Part shown: piece by piece, positions 45,637 to 57,546 of the stretch
How positions within the stretch are numbered: position 1 is the stretch's first letter
Layout of the letters: each line of letters begins with the position of its first letter
From: Liquidambar formosana
Lineage: Eukaryota > Streptophyta > Magnoliopsida > Saxifragales > Altingiaceae
DNA length: 64,000 bases
Direction: 5' to 3'
Assembly: GCA_039720395.1 (NCBI GenBank)
Contig: CM077832.1
Coordinates: forward strand, 17,951,850 to 18,015,849
Translations under genes and position numbers: made by a program
Notes under the pieces: model-generated
Database searches by the model: none
Told to the model about the DNA's origin: nothing
Seen by the model: the letters and a program-made list of their open reading frames with translations, nothing else

Positions 45637-48600
45637 ATGGATCCAACTCAACCAAGTGATGAAGAGAATGTGGCACCATCAACAACAAAAAGTAAACCTA
45701 AAAAGAAGAAAAGAGGTCCAACAACCCTTCCACAAATCACAAAGAATAGAAGTGCTGGTGTGTACAAAGGCATTGAATATAATGAATTTGGTCAACTAAT
45801 AGACGATAATTCGGTTCTGATGGAAAGCCATATTGGTACTTTAGTTCATTCTATGGTACCAATATTTTATACTTCTTGGCCCAGTGTGCCAGCTGAGCTT
45901 AAAAACAAATTATAGAGTTGTCTACTGGTAAGTACTAATGGAGTACATGCATTTTATTTTGTGTTATTTTTGTTAGTTAATTTACAATAAGTTTTATTTG
46001 CTTATTAGACGGCATTTGAAGTTCATCCAAAGAATAAGTATAATGTTCTAAAATCAATGGGTGAGAAATTTAGGGCGTTTAAGAAAAATCTTAATAGAGA
46101 TTATATCATTCCATTCATGTCTGACCCTGTTCGCCTTTGGCAACGACCTGAACATTTAAAATCCATTACACAAGCGCATTAGGATACATTTGTTAACCAG
46201 AAAATAACATCAGAGTTTCAGGTACATATGTTAAGCCTTTGTTATTCAGAAGTAAAAGTTGGTTTTATTTTTTATAAAATGTAGTTATATTTTTTTATAC
46301 TATTGTCGCAGCATTTAAGCAAGTTTCAATGAGAAAGACGGTCAAAGAAGATTACAATCATCGAAAAAGCCGAAGGGGCTATGCTAGGTTCGGAAAAGAT
46401 CTTGTGAGTATTTTTATTTATTTGTTATTATACATAATTCTGGTTGTATATTTTAAAATCAATATATTTCAACCATAGTATACTATTTTAATGCACATTA
46501 TGCAACCTATTTTTTACTTAATAGCAAAAGACTTTGAAAGTGTCAACGAATCTACCAAGGCATGTCGTATGGAAATATGCTTCACCAAAACAAACAAGGT
46601 GGATATGATGATGATAAAATAATGACCCAAGCTAAAAAAATTGTAAGTTTTGTTTCATATGCACTAATTTCATTAAGTATAGATATTATTTATAGTTATA
46701 CATGCCTTTAATTGGTAACATTACAGGATGAAGTAGCCAAAGGAGTTGAAGATGGGATAATACATACTGAAGGAAGAAATGATATCCTTAGAATTGCATT
46801 GGGCACTCCTGAGCATTCTAGGAAACTATATCACACTAGAGGGGTTACTACGATGATCATGGTTCTAAAAACATTCCATAGAAAAAGTTGTATATTGGAC
46901 TAAAGGGAGAGATGCTAGACATGATACGGCTAGAGATTGACTTATTGCATCAAAGGTTGCCCCAGTTTGATATTGTTAGTTCGAATAGTGTCACAACTAA
47001 TAAAGCACCCATTCCACAGTTTGGTTGTATGTCAAAGAGAAAGACAATGAAGACCAAAGATGATGTTCCACAATCGAATCCTAATGGAAAAAGTAAGAAG
47101 GTATATATCTTGTTTAACATAAAATTAAGTATGTTATCTACTAATGTCATTTATTATGTCCTTTATACTATTATTATTAACGATTTTTTTACTCTTTGTT
47201 TTAGAATAAGCCTTATAAGTTAGCGATGGGCACAATTAATAATATTGCAGCTCATGGTACAATGTTTGATAGAGAATCACCTGATGAAAAAATTAATACT
47301 GTTATGTTGGGTGAATCCTATCGACGTGTGTCAGTTGACTTTGTATTAAGTCTAGATGCCCTTCTCCTAGTGCCCGTTCCTGATGAAATGATAACTATAA
47401 GAGATGCACAAGGATTCCATGTGGCTTGGCCCAAGGATCTAATAGTAACACCTAGCATGCTTGGTCCACATTTAGAATGTACGTCAAAGAGAAAGCCAAT
47501 AAAGAACAAGGATGATGTGCCACCATTGAATCCCAATGGAAAAAGCAGGAAGGTGTATATCTTGTTTTACATAAAATTTAGTATGTTGTGTACTAATGTC
47601 ATTTATTATATTCTTTATATTGTTATTATTAACGTTTTTTAACTCTTTGTTATAGAGCAAGCTTTGTAAGTTAGCAGTGGGCACGATTAATAACATTGTA
47701 GCTCATGGTACAATGTTTGATAGAGAATCACTTGATGAAAAAATTCATACTGTTACGTTGGGTGAATCCTATCGACGTGTGTTAGTTGACTATGTATTAA
47801 GTCCAAATACCCTTCTCCCAGTAGCCGTTCCTGATGAAATGACAACTCTAAGAGATGCACAAAGGTCTTATGTGGTTTAGCCCAAAGATCTTATAGTGAT
47901 GGATAACATGCCTGATTCAAATTTGAAGAAGAGACAATGAAGACCAAGGATCTTTGAATCCTAAACAAAAATTGAGGAAGGTAAATATCTCATTTATTAA
48001 AAGTTGTGGCATTTATATCACTCGTTATGTCTTTAATTGTTATTAATGTCATATTTTCATTCTTTGCAATAGACCACTGTCCCAACAAACTCATTAGGCA
48101 AGTCTCACGTGTCTATGGAACAAAGTAGAGTCAACGATGATCTCAATGCCATTAATTCATTTGCTTTGTATGTTAAGCAATTTTGCAATGATGAAGTGTG
48201 CAATATTCCATTGGAGGAAGACTTATTTGGGCATGAGATTAGTACCATCATTGAAAATGATGATGTGAAGTATGTGTGTCAAATTGAAGAATTGACAGCT
48301 ACATGCATGATAATTTACATGGGGTGAGATAAATTGATTTCTTAATTTAATGAACCTTAAAAATTTAATTTCACTACAACATGACTTGTATGTTATTTAT
48401 TTATTTATCAGCAATCTCTATAAGGCATTGAAGGGTTCCAGTCTTGAACAAAGGTTTGGATTCGTTAATCTCGCTACCGTTTATGGGTCAACCAGGTTTA
48501 TTAAAGGATCATCTCAAGCTCTTTCAAATCGATTAGGGACTGCTAAGCCTAACCAACTATTTTTTTCCCATTTAACACAAGGTAATTACCTTGATCGTGT

Positions 48601-49260
48601 TCAAATTTGTACATTTATTATATATACATGCAGTTGATAAAATAATGATCTATGATACTTATATTTAGTACTTATTCAATTATAGGTTTCATTGAGTATT
48701 ATTGGTTATTGATCCATCATTGTTGACAGTCTACTACTTAGATTCAAAGCACAATCAAATTAACCCATCCATTAAAATTATTATAAACAAGTAAGTATTT
48801 ATTTTTTGCTCGTTTCAATGAACCCATGGTAATTCATTATGTACTAAATGTTAAAAATTCATTTGTGAAGTGGGCTTAAAATGTTTGGAACTATAAAAGG
48901 GATAACGAAGAAGATAGATGTAGATTGGAGAGTGATCAAGGTATAGTTTAACAGCATATTTTTGTTCAAATAAAAATATTTAAATTGTAAACTTAACTAA
49001 TGTCATTATTTACACGTTTATGTAGTGCCCTAAACAACCGAACGACGTGGAATGTGGGTATTATATGATGAGATACATGAAAGAGCTAATTGAAATCAAA
49101 GCATCCCTATTGAAGAAAATGTGATTTGATTATATCTTTTTGACATTCATGATCTTGTTACAAATTACTCGTGAAAATATTTGACTTCGTTTTTATGTTT
49201 TGTAGTTCAATGGAAAATATACTTACATAATCGAGGAAATTGGTGAAGTGAGAGTTGAGT
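45637..49260 (+). pseudogene. CACTA (En/Spm) element gene remnant: Transposase_24, DUF8039 and Ulp1-like parts
   Basis: Exon-like pieces, most bounded by GT-AG, follow one another: 45637-45936 (KNRSAGVYKGIEYNEFGQLI), about 46011-46221 (RAFKKNLNRDYIIPFMSDP), 46311-46404 (KEDYNHRKSRRGYARFGKDL), 46525-46640 (QGGYDDDKIMTQAKKI), 46729-46880 (DILRIALGTPEHSRKLYHTRG), two DUF8039-like copies (47226-47500 and 47677-47900, VPVPDEMITIRDAQGFHVAW), 48075-48324, about 48730-48790 (VYYLDSKHNQINPS), 49027-49123 (QPNDVECGYYMMRYMKEL, a Ulp1 active-site cysteine region) and 49206-49261 (YIIEEIGEVRVE). Such proteins accompany plant En/Spm elements. In-frame stops at 45913, about 46180 and 49259 each replace a conserved tryptophan. 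Non-functional; the 5' end is not found. Confidence 0.75.
47020..47900 (+). repeat. tandem exon-intron duplication in the CACTA gene
   Basis: The block from TCAAAGAGAAAGACAATGAAG through the DUF8039-like exon (47030-47455) is repeated at 47490-47900, including the intron GTATATATCTTGTTT...TTTTAG between the two exon parts. The copies differ by scattered substitutions. Confidence 0.85.
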
Positions 49261-49429
49261 AGATTAACTTTATTTAAGAATATGTATGATCGGTTTTGGG
49301 AGCAAAGGTAATCAAAATTAATTTCCTCCTATCTCTTACTTTATTCTTATATTGTTTCATCTAAATATTTTGTAGTTCATAGTAGATGGATGATTCTTTG
49401 TAGCATAACAAATCGAGTTGATTGCATAT

Positions 49430-50150
49430 ATGTCTTGGATCATTCAATGTTTTGGGGGTTGTTAGCTGTGTTGTATTTGGTTGGTGTGGTTGGTTTTTCG
49501 ATTGCTGTTGCAACTGTTAGCAAATCGTGTTGGTTGCATGTCTTGAATTCCTCAATGTTTTAGAGGGGTTTTTGGCTGTATATTTGGTGTGTGGGGGTAT
49601 TTGTTAGTGATATGTTTAGCAATGGGGTAGCTTCATGTGGCTTCTTTGTTGGTGGTTGATCAGTTAGCTATTCGGGTTTTTGGTAGTTCAGTTTCCTTCA
49701 AGGTGTGGTTTTGTATGCATCTAGCCTGGGTTTGGTTGGATTTTGGGTGTGCTTTATTATGTACGTGTTCTTATCTTGGATGGAGGGTTGCAAAATGAGT
49801 TTGTCTTTATTAGTAGTAGTTTGGAGGTGTTCGGGTTGAGTGGAGTGTTTTTGGTGTGTCAGTTGTTATAGCTTGGGTTTGGGTTATTCTTTTTGGTAGT
49901 GCCTTTAAAGAATTATATAGGGTCTGTTCAGTGGTATTGTCTTGTTGTGTATGGCATGGAGTTTCTCCTCTTAGTTTCTACTCAGTACTTTGAGTTTTGA
50001 ACTTTCTATATTTTTAGGAGAGTGGTTTTATGGATTTGTTTGTTTGCTTTGGTGGTTGTTTTGGGCTGATTTTTTTTTCCTCTGTATCACATTATATTTA
50101 TTCAATAATAAAGTCTTTGTTTTTGCTGATAGAGAAAAAATAAAAATATT
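49430..50150 (+). mobile_element. possible 5'-truncated LINE 3' end
   Basis: GT-rich sequence with many GGTTG/GTTTTTGG words ends in ATTCAATAATAAAGTCTTTG followed by TTTTTGCTGATAGAGAAAAAATAAAA (50108-50150), the usual tail of plant L1-type LINEs. No reverse transcriptase remains. Confidence 0.4.
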
Positions 50151-50689
50151 AAGAATCCTTGTGAGTTAGCATTAGCTTGTATCATCTCTTGCCTAGCTAG
50201 CTAGCATTTAATTGAAATTGTTGTGTGCAATATTTGCAGATAAGATAAAGAATTGGGAGATGCACAAGCATAAATCAAGGCATTTAAGTATTCAGAGAAG
50301 GTGTGCAGTTTGCATGTACGTGTTACGGAGTTCAATGGAAGGCTTCAATCATCAAAGTCCGAGGATTTTCTTTTTCTATATATGGGGAGAATAATAGTTT
50401 TTTTAGTCTTTTCTTTTAAGTAATTGGCAGTTAGTTTGAGATTCGTACATCATATTGTTTACTAATGTGGCTATCTAATTAATGTATGTGATATCTTTCA
50501 TTTATAAGTTGTGTACCTCTTATAATAACTAATGGAATTGTAATTTATAATGCTAACTTGAATTGTGTTTGCATGATAAATTTAATAGTTAAATGTGATT
50601 GAAAGAATAGCAACAAGTTCCTCACTTGCTGGAAGCAATACAAGTTTCCAAATAAATTTAAAAACGAAAAATAAAAAATAAAAAAAATG

Positions 50690-51059
50690 GGGAGAATAGA
50701 TCACGGTTTTTTTATGTGATCTTTTTGCAATATAGATCACGGTTTGAGAAGAAACCGTGATCTTCATCTGAGGAATATATCACGGTTTGGAAAGAAATCG
50801 TGATCTTTGTTTACCATTTGATCACGATTCTTGAAAAACTCACAGTTTATGTGTAGCAAAACGATCACGGTTCATTATTAAACCGTGATCATTAGTTAAA
50901 AAAGAACATGATAAAAAACCGTGATCTAATGTAGACACTTTAGTTCACACCTTAATAGATCACACTTTAGGTAAAAAAAACAATCACGGTAAAAAACTGT
51001 GATTTATTCTAATAGATCACGGTTTTTTATAGTGATCTATTTTGATTATTGTAGTAGTG
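50690..51059 (+). repeat. 3' subterminal repeats and terminus of the CACTA element
   Basis: About ten copies of ATCACGGTTT in alternating orientation (for example 50733-50763, 50776-50806, 50860-50890) precede the end TTATTGTAGTAGTG at 51046-51059, the inverse of the CACTA terminus. CACTA transposase-binding proteins typically recognise such subterminal repeats. The matching left end was not found. Confidence 0.8.
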
Positions 51060-51060
51060 A

Positions 51061-51156
51061 ATTAATCACTAAAAAAAGGCGTTAAGGAGTTAAAAACTTT
51101 ATGGTGGGGTTTTGGTTATAAGCAGTCCCCTAATAGGGGTAATTGCTAATTTCCCC
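51061..51156 (-). mobile_element. MULE-like terminus adjoining the CACTA end
   Basis: Reverse-complemented it reads GGGGAAATTAGCAATTACCC, then ATTAGGGGACTGCTTATAAC and ACCCCACCATAAAG, closely matching the left end of the insertion at 38988. The other end is not in view; the CACTA element may have inserted into it. Confidence 0.6.
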
Positions 51157-51188
51157 TTGTTTTAAATATTCAAATGGTCCTTTTTTTT

Positions 51189-52033
51189 GGGAGATTTGGC
51201 TATAGCTCCATGTTATACGAGTTTTTTTTTTTCCTCACAATAGCTCGATTAATAAATTCATTAACCTGATAACCCTTTTTGACACAAAATTAATGGAATT
51301 ACTGTTCTTTCACAAAAATATTATTTATCTCTCTCCCAGTACAATCAGTGTCTCCATCTCCACCAATCAATGTATCCATCTTTTTGAATTTTGGCCACAA
51401 CCACTCAACTCAATGAGTCAACCCAATTGTTACCACCTTCAATCTTCGTCCCCACTCCTAAACCTTTGAAAAGAACTATGGTCCACCTTTAGCAACTTCT
51501 CTACACGCACCCCCCCCCCCCCCCCAAACACACACACACACACAAAAAAGGTCATTTTTATGTAAACAACAATAACGTGTTACTATTTAACAATATACAA
51601 CAAAATAATAACATGTTTCTATTTGACACTATAATTTATAAAATACAAAAAGGTTATTGTTTTTAGAGTAAAATGGTAACATAATTTATTTTTTTTCTCC
51701 AAAATTCCCTAATCACAATAAGTATTATTTTGAAGATCATAACGAGTAGATTCCAAAAATACAAGTTTTCTAAAAAAACATGTTTATATCTTATAAGTTA
51801 TAAACTTTTAAAAATTAGAAAATTAGAAAACAAATTAGTTACATAAGGTGCTCTTAATACTAAAAAGGAGTGCCTCTACAAGCAAATAAGGGTAATTTTT
51901 TTAAAAAAAATTTAAAAAATGAGGTTAATATGCTAATAAGAATACTCATATGTGGGTTAAGGGGTTAAGGAATCTTTTGATGGTGTAATTACTAAAACCA
52001 TTCTTCTAAATGGAGTTATTGCCAATTTTCCCC
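51189..52033. mobile_element. MULE-like MITE
   Basis: The left end GGGAGATTTGGCTATAGCTC and the right end, reverse-complemented (GGGGAAAATTGGCAATAACT), are inverted over about 28 bp. Both flanks are T-rich, so the target duplication is ambiguous. The interior has poly-C and CA repeats (51511-51545) and no gene. Confidence 0.55.
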
Positions 52034-52272
52034 CTTTTTTGTTTTCTATTTTTTTTCAATTTTCATAAATTTTTGACAAAATATAACTCATTAAAATTTA
52101 TGTGAGAATTAATATGGAAAAAAGAAGAATAAAAAGAAGAAAAAGTATTGAGGCCTTGGATTAAATAGTATAACTATAACTATATCCTTCGGGTGAAGAC
52201 ATGTTGTCAAATTAGTTTAATTCATTTGTGTTTGAAAAGTTAGTTAATATGAGGAATTTTTTAAAATCCATA

Positions 52273-52620
52273 ATAGATCAGCTATTGTTATCACAAAAAT
52301 TCCTCTGCACCATCCACTTATTTTAAATTTCTCAAGGTTTTATGAAAAATAGAAAAAGTTTTCATGAAAATTGGCCGCACAAGTTGTGCTGTACACTAGA
52401 AAACATCTAAACAATTTTGTAGAAGAATTTTTTGTTGGCCAAAAAGTCCACTTAGATGATAGATTTTGGAAAAAAAAAATTTCTACAAACTTTTTTAAAA
52501 TGATGTTATTTAGTGTACAATGCAACCAGTTTTCATGAAAATTTTTAAGACTTCTCATAAAATTTTGAGAAGTTGAAAATAAGTGGAGGTACGGAAGAAT
52601 TTTTGTCATGATAATAGTCA
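52273..52620. mobile_element. foldback MITE
   Basis: Inverted ends of about 42 bp (CTATTGTTATCACAAAAATT on the left, CTATTATCATGACAAAAATT by reverse complement on the right). The core, with AAAAGTCCACTTAGATGATAG and GTTTTCATGAAAATT, is shared with the element at 55772-56167. Confidence 0.65.
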
Positions 52621-52989
52621 GTCTCATAACTTTTTGGTAGTGTTTTAATATTCTAAGTTGTTAGTTTACCCACTAATCTCCCATCAATTAGTTTGGTTGA
52701 AACTTTTAAAAAAATTCCTATTACCTCAACTTTTAAAAAGTGACTATCAAAATTTTACACTATAAAAAATTATAAAATTTAGTTCTTCACTTTTAAGAGT
52801 GAAAAATAGAAAATAAAAGCTTATCTAAATCGACCTTTAAAAGTAAATTAAAGTTCATACTTTTTATTATTGGTATAGTGGAACAAAAGGGTATAGTGGA
52901 AAAAAAAATTATCGGTATCCAAAGTATGTTGAATTGGCCAATAGGCTACCGCCTGTTAATAGCATCTACCTGCCAAGCATTTTAAAGTG

Positions 52990-53590
52990 GTTTAAGCACA
53001 ATATTAAAAGCACTTGTGACACCTTTTTTTTTTTAGGCTAAGCAAAGAATGTCTTAAAATATCGTTTCTTACCCCTACTGTTCCACTTCCTGATCCACTG
53101 TCAATGCCACTGTTAAAAGCATCTCCTTGCCAACAAATTAAAAACTCATAAGCACAAAATTTCTTCAAATCAATTTTTTTGGCTGAGAAAATATTGTCTT
53201 AAACCTCTTGTTTCTTACCATTACTGTTGCACTTCTTGCGCCAATGCCCTGAGCCAGTGAGCCGTCCCACTACCTTGGGGCATCCATCTAACTATGCTAA
53301 ACCCTACGCTATTGCCCTGTCCTACTCTACTGCCCATCACTGGTCCCTGTGGTGGGGTCTGCAGTTTGCTTTCCTATTAGTTCTAGTAGCATGACAGTGT
53401 ATAGGTTTTGTTGCTTTACAGTTTAAAAAAACAAAAAAAAAAACGAAAAACAAAAATGCCTACAACAATGTATTACCTGAGAAGAAGATCCCCTGCCTTT
53501 ACCTCTCACAGTTGCTCTTCCTATAGCTACCCCTCTCCCTCTCCCTCTCCCTCTCCTTTGTAGTGGAGGCTGCAACTATGATCACTCATT
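52990..53590 (-). pseudogene. decayed MULE transposase C-terminal exons
   Basis: On the minus strand an AG acceptor (53571-53572) is followed by a frame reading RRGRGRGRGVAIGRATVRGK and ending at a GTAATA donor (about 53477). Further on, TPPQGPVMGSRVGQGNSVGF and GSGSGTVG fragments precede GTAAG-like donors. Low-complexity Gly/Arg/Ser tails in small exons are typical of MULE transposase 3' ends. No core domain remains here. Confidence 0.4.
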
Positions 53591-53599
53591 AGCAAAAGC

Positions 53600-55061
53600 A
53601 ACTGCGTTTACAGTAAAATTAAAATATTTCCCCTACACGAAAATAAACAAGACGATCATATATTACACAGTCCATTGTCATATGAGATACAATATATGGA
53701 CTCTTATATCAAATCTGACCATTGAGGCTTGCATAACAAAACAACCAATATATCATACAACATCAAAACATGCAGGCAAATAAAAACTCGGAAAATGAAC
53801 AAACAGAAAAGAAAGTAGGAAATATTCCATCATGTTGACAAAGAGAAGGATCAGTACTTCAGATATTATCCTGTATCAAAATCTATGTATCACATATTTA
53901 TAACATTATTCAAAGCCCAAACAATTCTGATATTGATTTCAAAACCTTTCCGTAAAACAATTCAGTCAAATAGTTTACTAGGGATGTCTCTTAATCCCAT
54001 TGATTTCACTTTGAATTTATCAAGACATGAACATAATTTTAAGAATAAATCTGGACAGAATCGTAAAACCATCTCATAATTTATCATGGAAATTCCACCT
54101 TTCATTGAAAACAAATAAATCTAAAGTCACCATATAAAGATTATGCTTGTATAATAATTTTCAACATTTCCTACAAGAATCAACTTACAAATAAAATCTA
54201 TAAATGATGGAAATTCTAAACCATATCAAGATCATCTTTAACTGAACATATGAGCTTAGCAACCTTACATAAAATCTATAAATTTAAATTTATATCCAAC
54301 AATGTTGTTTCCAATGGAAATTTAAATTTAGGGAAACTATGATGCGAACAATCCCGGCCCTCACGTTGGTATTCTATAAATCTACCATTAACTGCTTGAG
54401 AGTACAAACTTTAGCCTCAGGAACATTCAAATCTTGATGAATTGAAACTTATTGTGTTGTCAGCATCTGGCCTACAATAATTTTCAATCTATAACTACAA
54501 CCCAACTTGATTTGGCTCATTTATAGCCCTATGATCTCACCATCCATCAAGGCATGCTCATGTATATATATTCCATGGCATTTAACCAAGAACTCGTTTT
54601 TGTTGCTAATTATAACTGAGCGAAAAAAAAAAAACAAAACACAAAAAATTAAAAAAAGAAAGCTCATGATCCTAGATAATTAACAATGAAAAAAAAAAAA
54701 AAAAAAAAAGGAAAAATCATTTTGATTAACACTTTTTAAAATAATTGTTACATAGATATCAATCAAATATCAAATTTGATTGATATCTTGTAAATCATGC
54801 ATGAGGGATTGACGAGAAACTAGGTTTTACAGCTGTATTATATCATCAAATTTGAATATCAAATTGAAAATAAGCACAGCATCTGATGTTGCAGATGATT
54901 GAAATGGCTGCATATGCATATGCTTGTGTAAATATAATATATATTGGCACCTTGTCGGTTTGTCTCTTTTCAGGCATAGTTAATTTTTAGATTGCTTCCC
55001 TAAGATCACAATATCTACTTGCTTTTTCCCCTTTATTTACCTATAAGAAATAAATAAATAA

Positions 55062-55109
<48 letters not shown>

Positions 55110-55771
55110 TATTTTGAAAACACATGCATTAAGCAAATATGTAATCCAATACTACAATATTGCTGGTCCACATTATATTTGTCGCAATATTAGAAAGGTA
55201 CACACCAATGTTTTGAGTTATGGTGGCAGTCATTATCACTTAAAGAATGAAATATTTAGAAGATTCCATCTTTGGTCTCGACACTTGCAGAATGTTTGTT
55301 TATTCGAGTGATAAAAAGGGTTATTTACTGTTGATATTTTATTTATAACTCTGGGTGGTGGGGGGTTGAGTTATGGTGGGTGGTATTCATGCATGATTTG
55401 AGGGGGAAAAATGCATGATTTGTAACTCTGGGTGGTGGGGGGAGGGGTGTTACGTTGGGGGGATTAAATTAGAAGATCACTATAATATTTGAGAGATGGA
55501 AAATCTACAAATCATTTTATAATATTCAAATGATGGTTAGGCCATTGCTTGATCCCAAGACTCGCAACTGAATAGAATCTCAACCAATTAGGCAAAATAA
55601 CATTATCATTATTATTATTTTTACTTATAAATATCGATTTATCCCCTTCTAGTTAAAGTAAAGATATATAACATTTTGATCATTGATCCTTATGAAAATG
55701 TGTGTGTATAGATATAGCATTCCCAAATGGTTGTCCGTTTGAATCGTTTAGTCCAATATATGACCCATTAA
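53600..55771. other. intergenic stretch with microsatellites
   Basis: Poly-A at 54690-54708, a GA array at 55063-55106, and two GGGTGGTGGGGGG patches (55355-55450). No gene or element ends recognised. Confidence 0.5.
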
Positions 55772-56167
55772 GGGAATGGCTATTGCAACCCCCCATTCTT
55801 ATCACCCACCCCCCATTCTTTAAGTTTTTAAGGTTTTATGCAAAATATAAAATGTTTTTATGAAAACCGGCTATAGTGTCCATTAGAAAACATCATGTTG
55901 AACAATTTTGTAGAAGAAATTTTTTCCTAAATCTATCGTTTAAATATACTTTTAGCCATTTATAGCATTTATTTCATTTTTTGCCAAAAAGTCTACCTAA
56001 ACGATAGATTTTGGAAAAACTTTCTTCTGTAAAGTTGTTCAAAATGATGTTTTCTAGTGGACCAAGTGACTAGTTTTTGCAAAAACCTTTTATATTTTTC
56101 ATAAAATCTTAAAAACTAAAAGAAAGGGGTGGGGTTATAAGAATGGGGGGTTGCAATAGCCGTTCCC
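55772..56167. mobile_element. MULE-type MITE with 9-bp target duplication
   Basis: Flanks are ACCCATTAA on both sides (55763-55771 and 56168-56176), exactly 9 bp. Ends are inverted repeats: GGGAATGGCTATTGCAACCC on the left and GGGAACGGCTATTGCAACCC on the right by reverse complement, continuing CCCATTCTTAT. The termini match the element at 9503-10366; the core matches that at 52273-52620. Confidence 0.92.
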
Positions 56168-56176
56168 ACCCATTAA

Positions 56177-57546
56177 TTGACTTGTGAAGGGTGAAGCCCA
56201 ATCATACATTGGCCCAAAAAGGATCACCTCAAGTTGTCATCACCTAACGCAAATATGAAATATGTAAATCGAAGTTGGATTATAAATTTTGGAAACTTGA
56301 TCAAGTTGGATCAACTTATTTTTCTTTTAAATAAATCAACTTATTTTCAACGACTGAGTTTTTATTTTTTCCAAATGACCCCAAATTACAAGAATATATT
56401 ATATATAGGAAGGCCAACCGAGAATATTTGTGGGGAGATGTTGCCTTTAAAGGCGGATTTGGGACTAAATAAAGTCGAATGGCCTATAAAGGATGTGTGT
56501 AGGTAATTCATATCCAGAGTTAATTGAATAACATGCATTAATTATGGGCTGAAATATTCAAATAATGACTTGTAGGCCTTAAGGCTGCATTTTAATTAAT
56601 TGCTAGGAGCTACATGGATAAAATATAGTGTTTGGAACGTACACAAACATAATAGGTGTTGTATTAAATTTCATCTCAAGAGACTTGATATGAAGCCAAC
56701 CTTAATTCTTCTTACCCTTGTGGCAGAATTTCCAGATAATTACAGGCAAAAATCGATGTTAATCTTAAACATTATTGGTGATTTTGTATGAGTGAGTTTA
56801 TCATTTTTTTTTTCCCTTCTTTTTTTTTTTTTTTTTTTTTTTTTTTGTTAACAAGGTTTTCTGAGACTTTATAATTAGCATTAACTAATCTTTTGAGCAC
56901 GTACGGTTCCCCCTACATGCACCAAACAATTATCAGGCCTTTGGGACCTTGGAGTAACCCTAAAGAGGATTAATGTGTTTGTGGGATTTCGATATCAAAG
57001 CTGGTTTTACCACTAGACTGACCCCTTGGCATGGGGTTAAGTTTATCAGTTACATGTGTTGGGGTAATTAATTAGCAATTCAGCTTATCGAAATTTATAT
57101 GATAATATGTTTTCAGATAATAGTATGGCTTGGAGACCCTTTACAGTGAGCCTTATAAAGTACAGAAAAGATTTAAGACAATATCACAAAGGCAACATCA
57201 TTTGCACCTTTACAAAAAGAATATCCCATTTCTTAACATTAGACAAAACAACTTTGTCAAAGTGGAGAGAAGAGTGGAATCTTAGCCTCCATTTCCCTTC
57301 TTTTTAAAGTTTGTTTTGGGGTACGTGCATCTACACCGACTACACACATCTTTTTATCTTTCCTTTAGTTTCCCTTTTGGAGAGTAATATAAAGAAATTA
57401 CAGAAAAGAGCAAAGAAAATGGAAAGTTGACATCATGAAGAAAAAAAGCGAAGCAAAAAGAGCCACCAAAAAGCAAATCACAGGAGCAAGCTGAGGCTGA
57501 ATTGAGGATTTGAGGACCAGCCACTAATAATTTCCACAGTTGTATT
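56177..57546. other. intergenic stretch, nothing recognised
   Basis: Short open frames without motifs (56234-56506, 56600-56791, 57107-57307); a T run at 56820-56846. Sequence near 57355-57546 is probably the 3' untranslated region of the downstream minus-strand gene. Confidence 0.5.
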
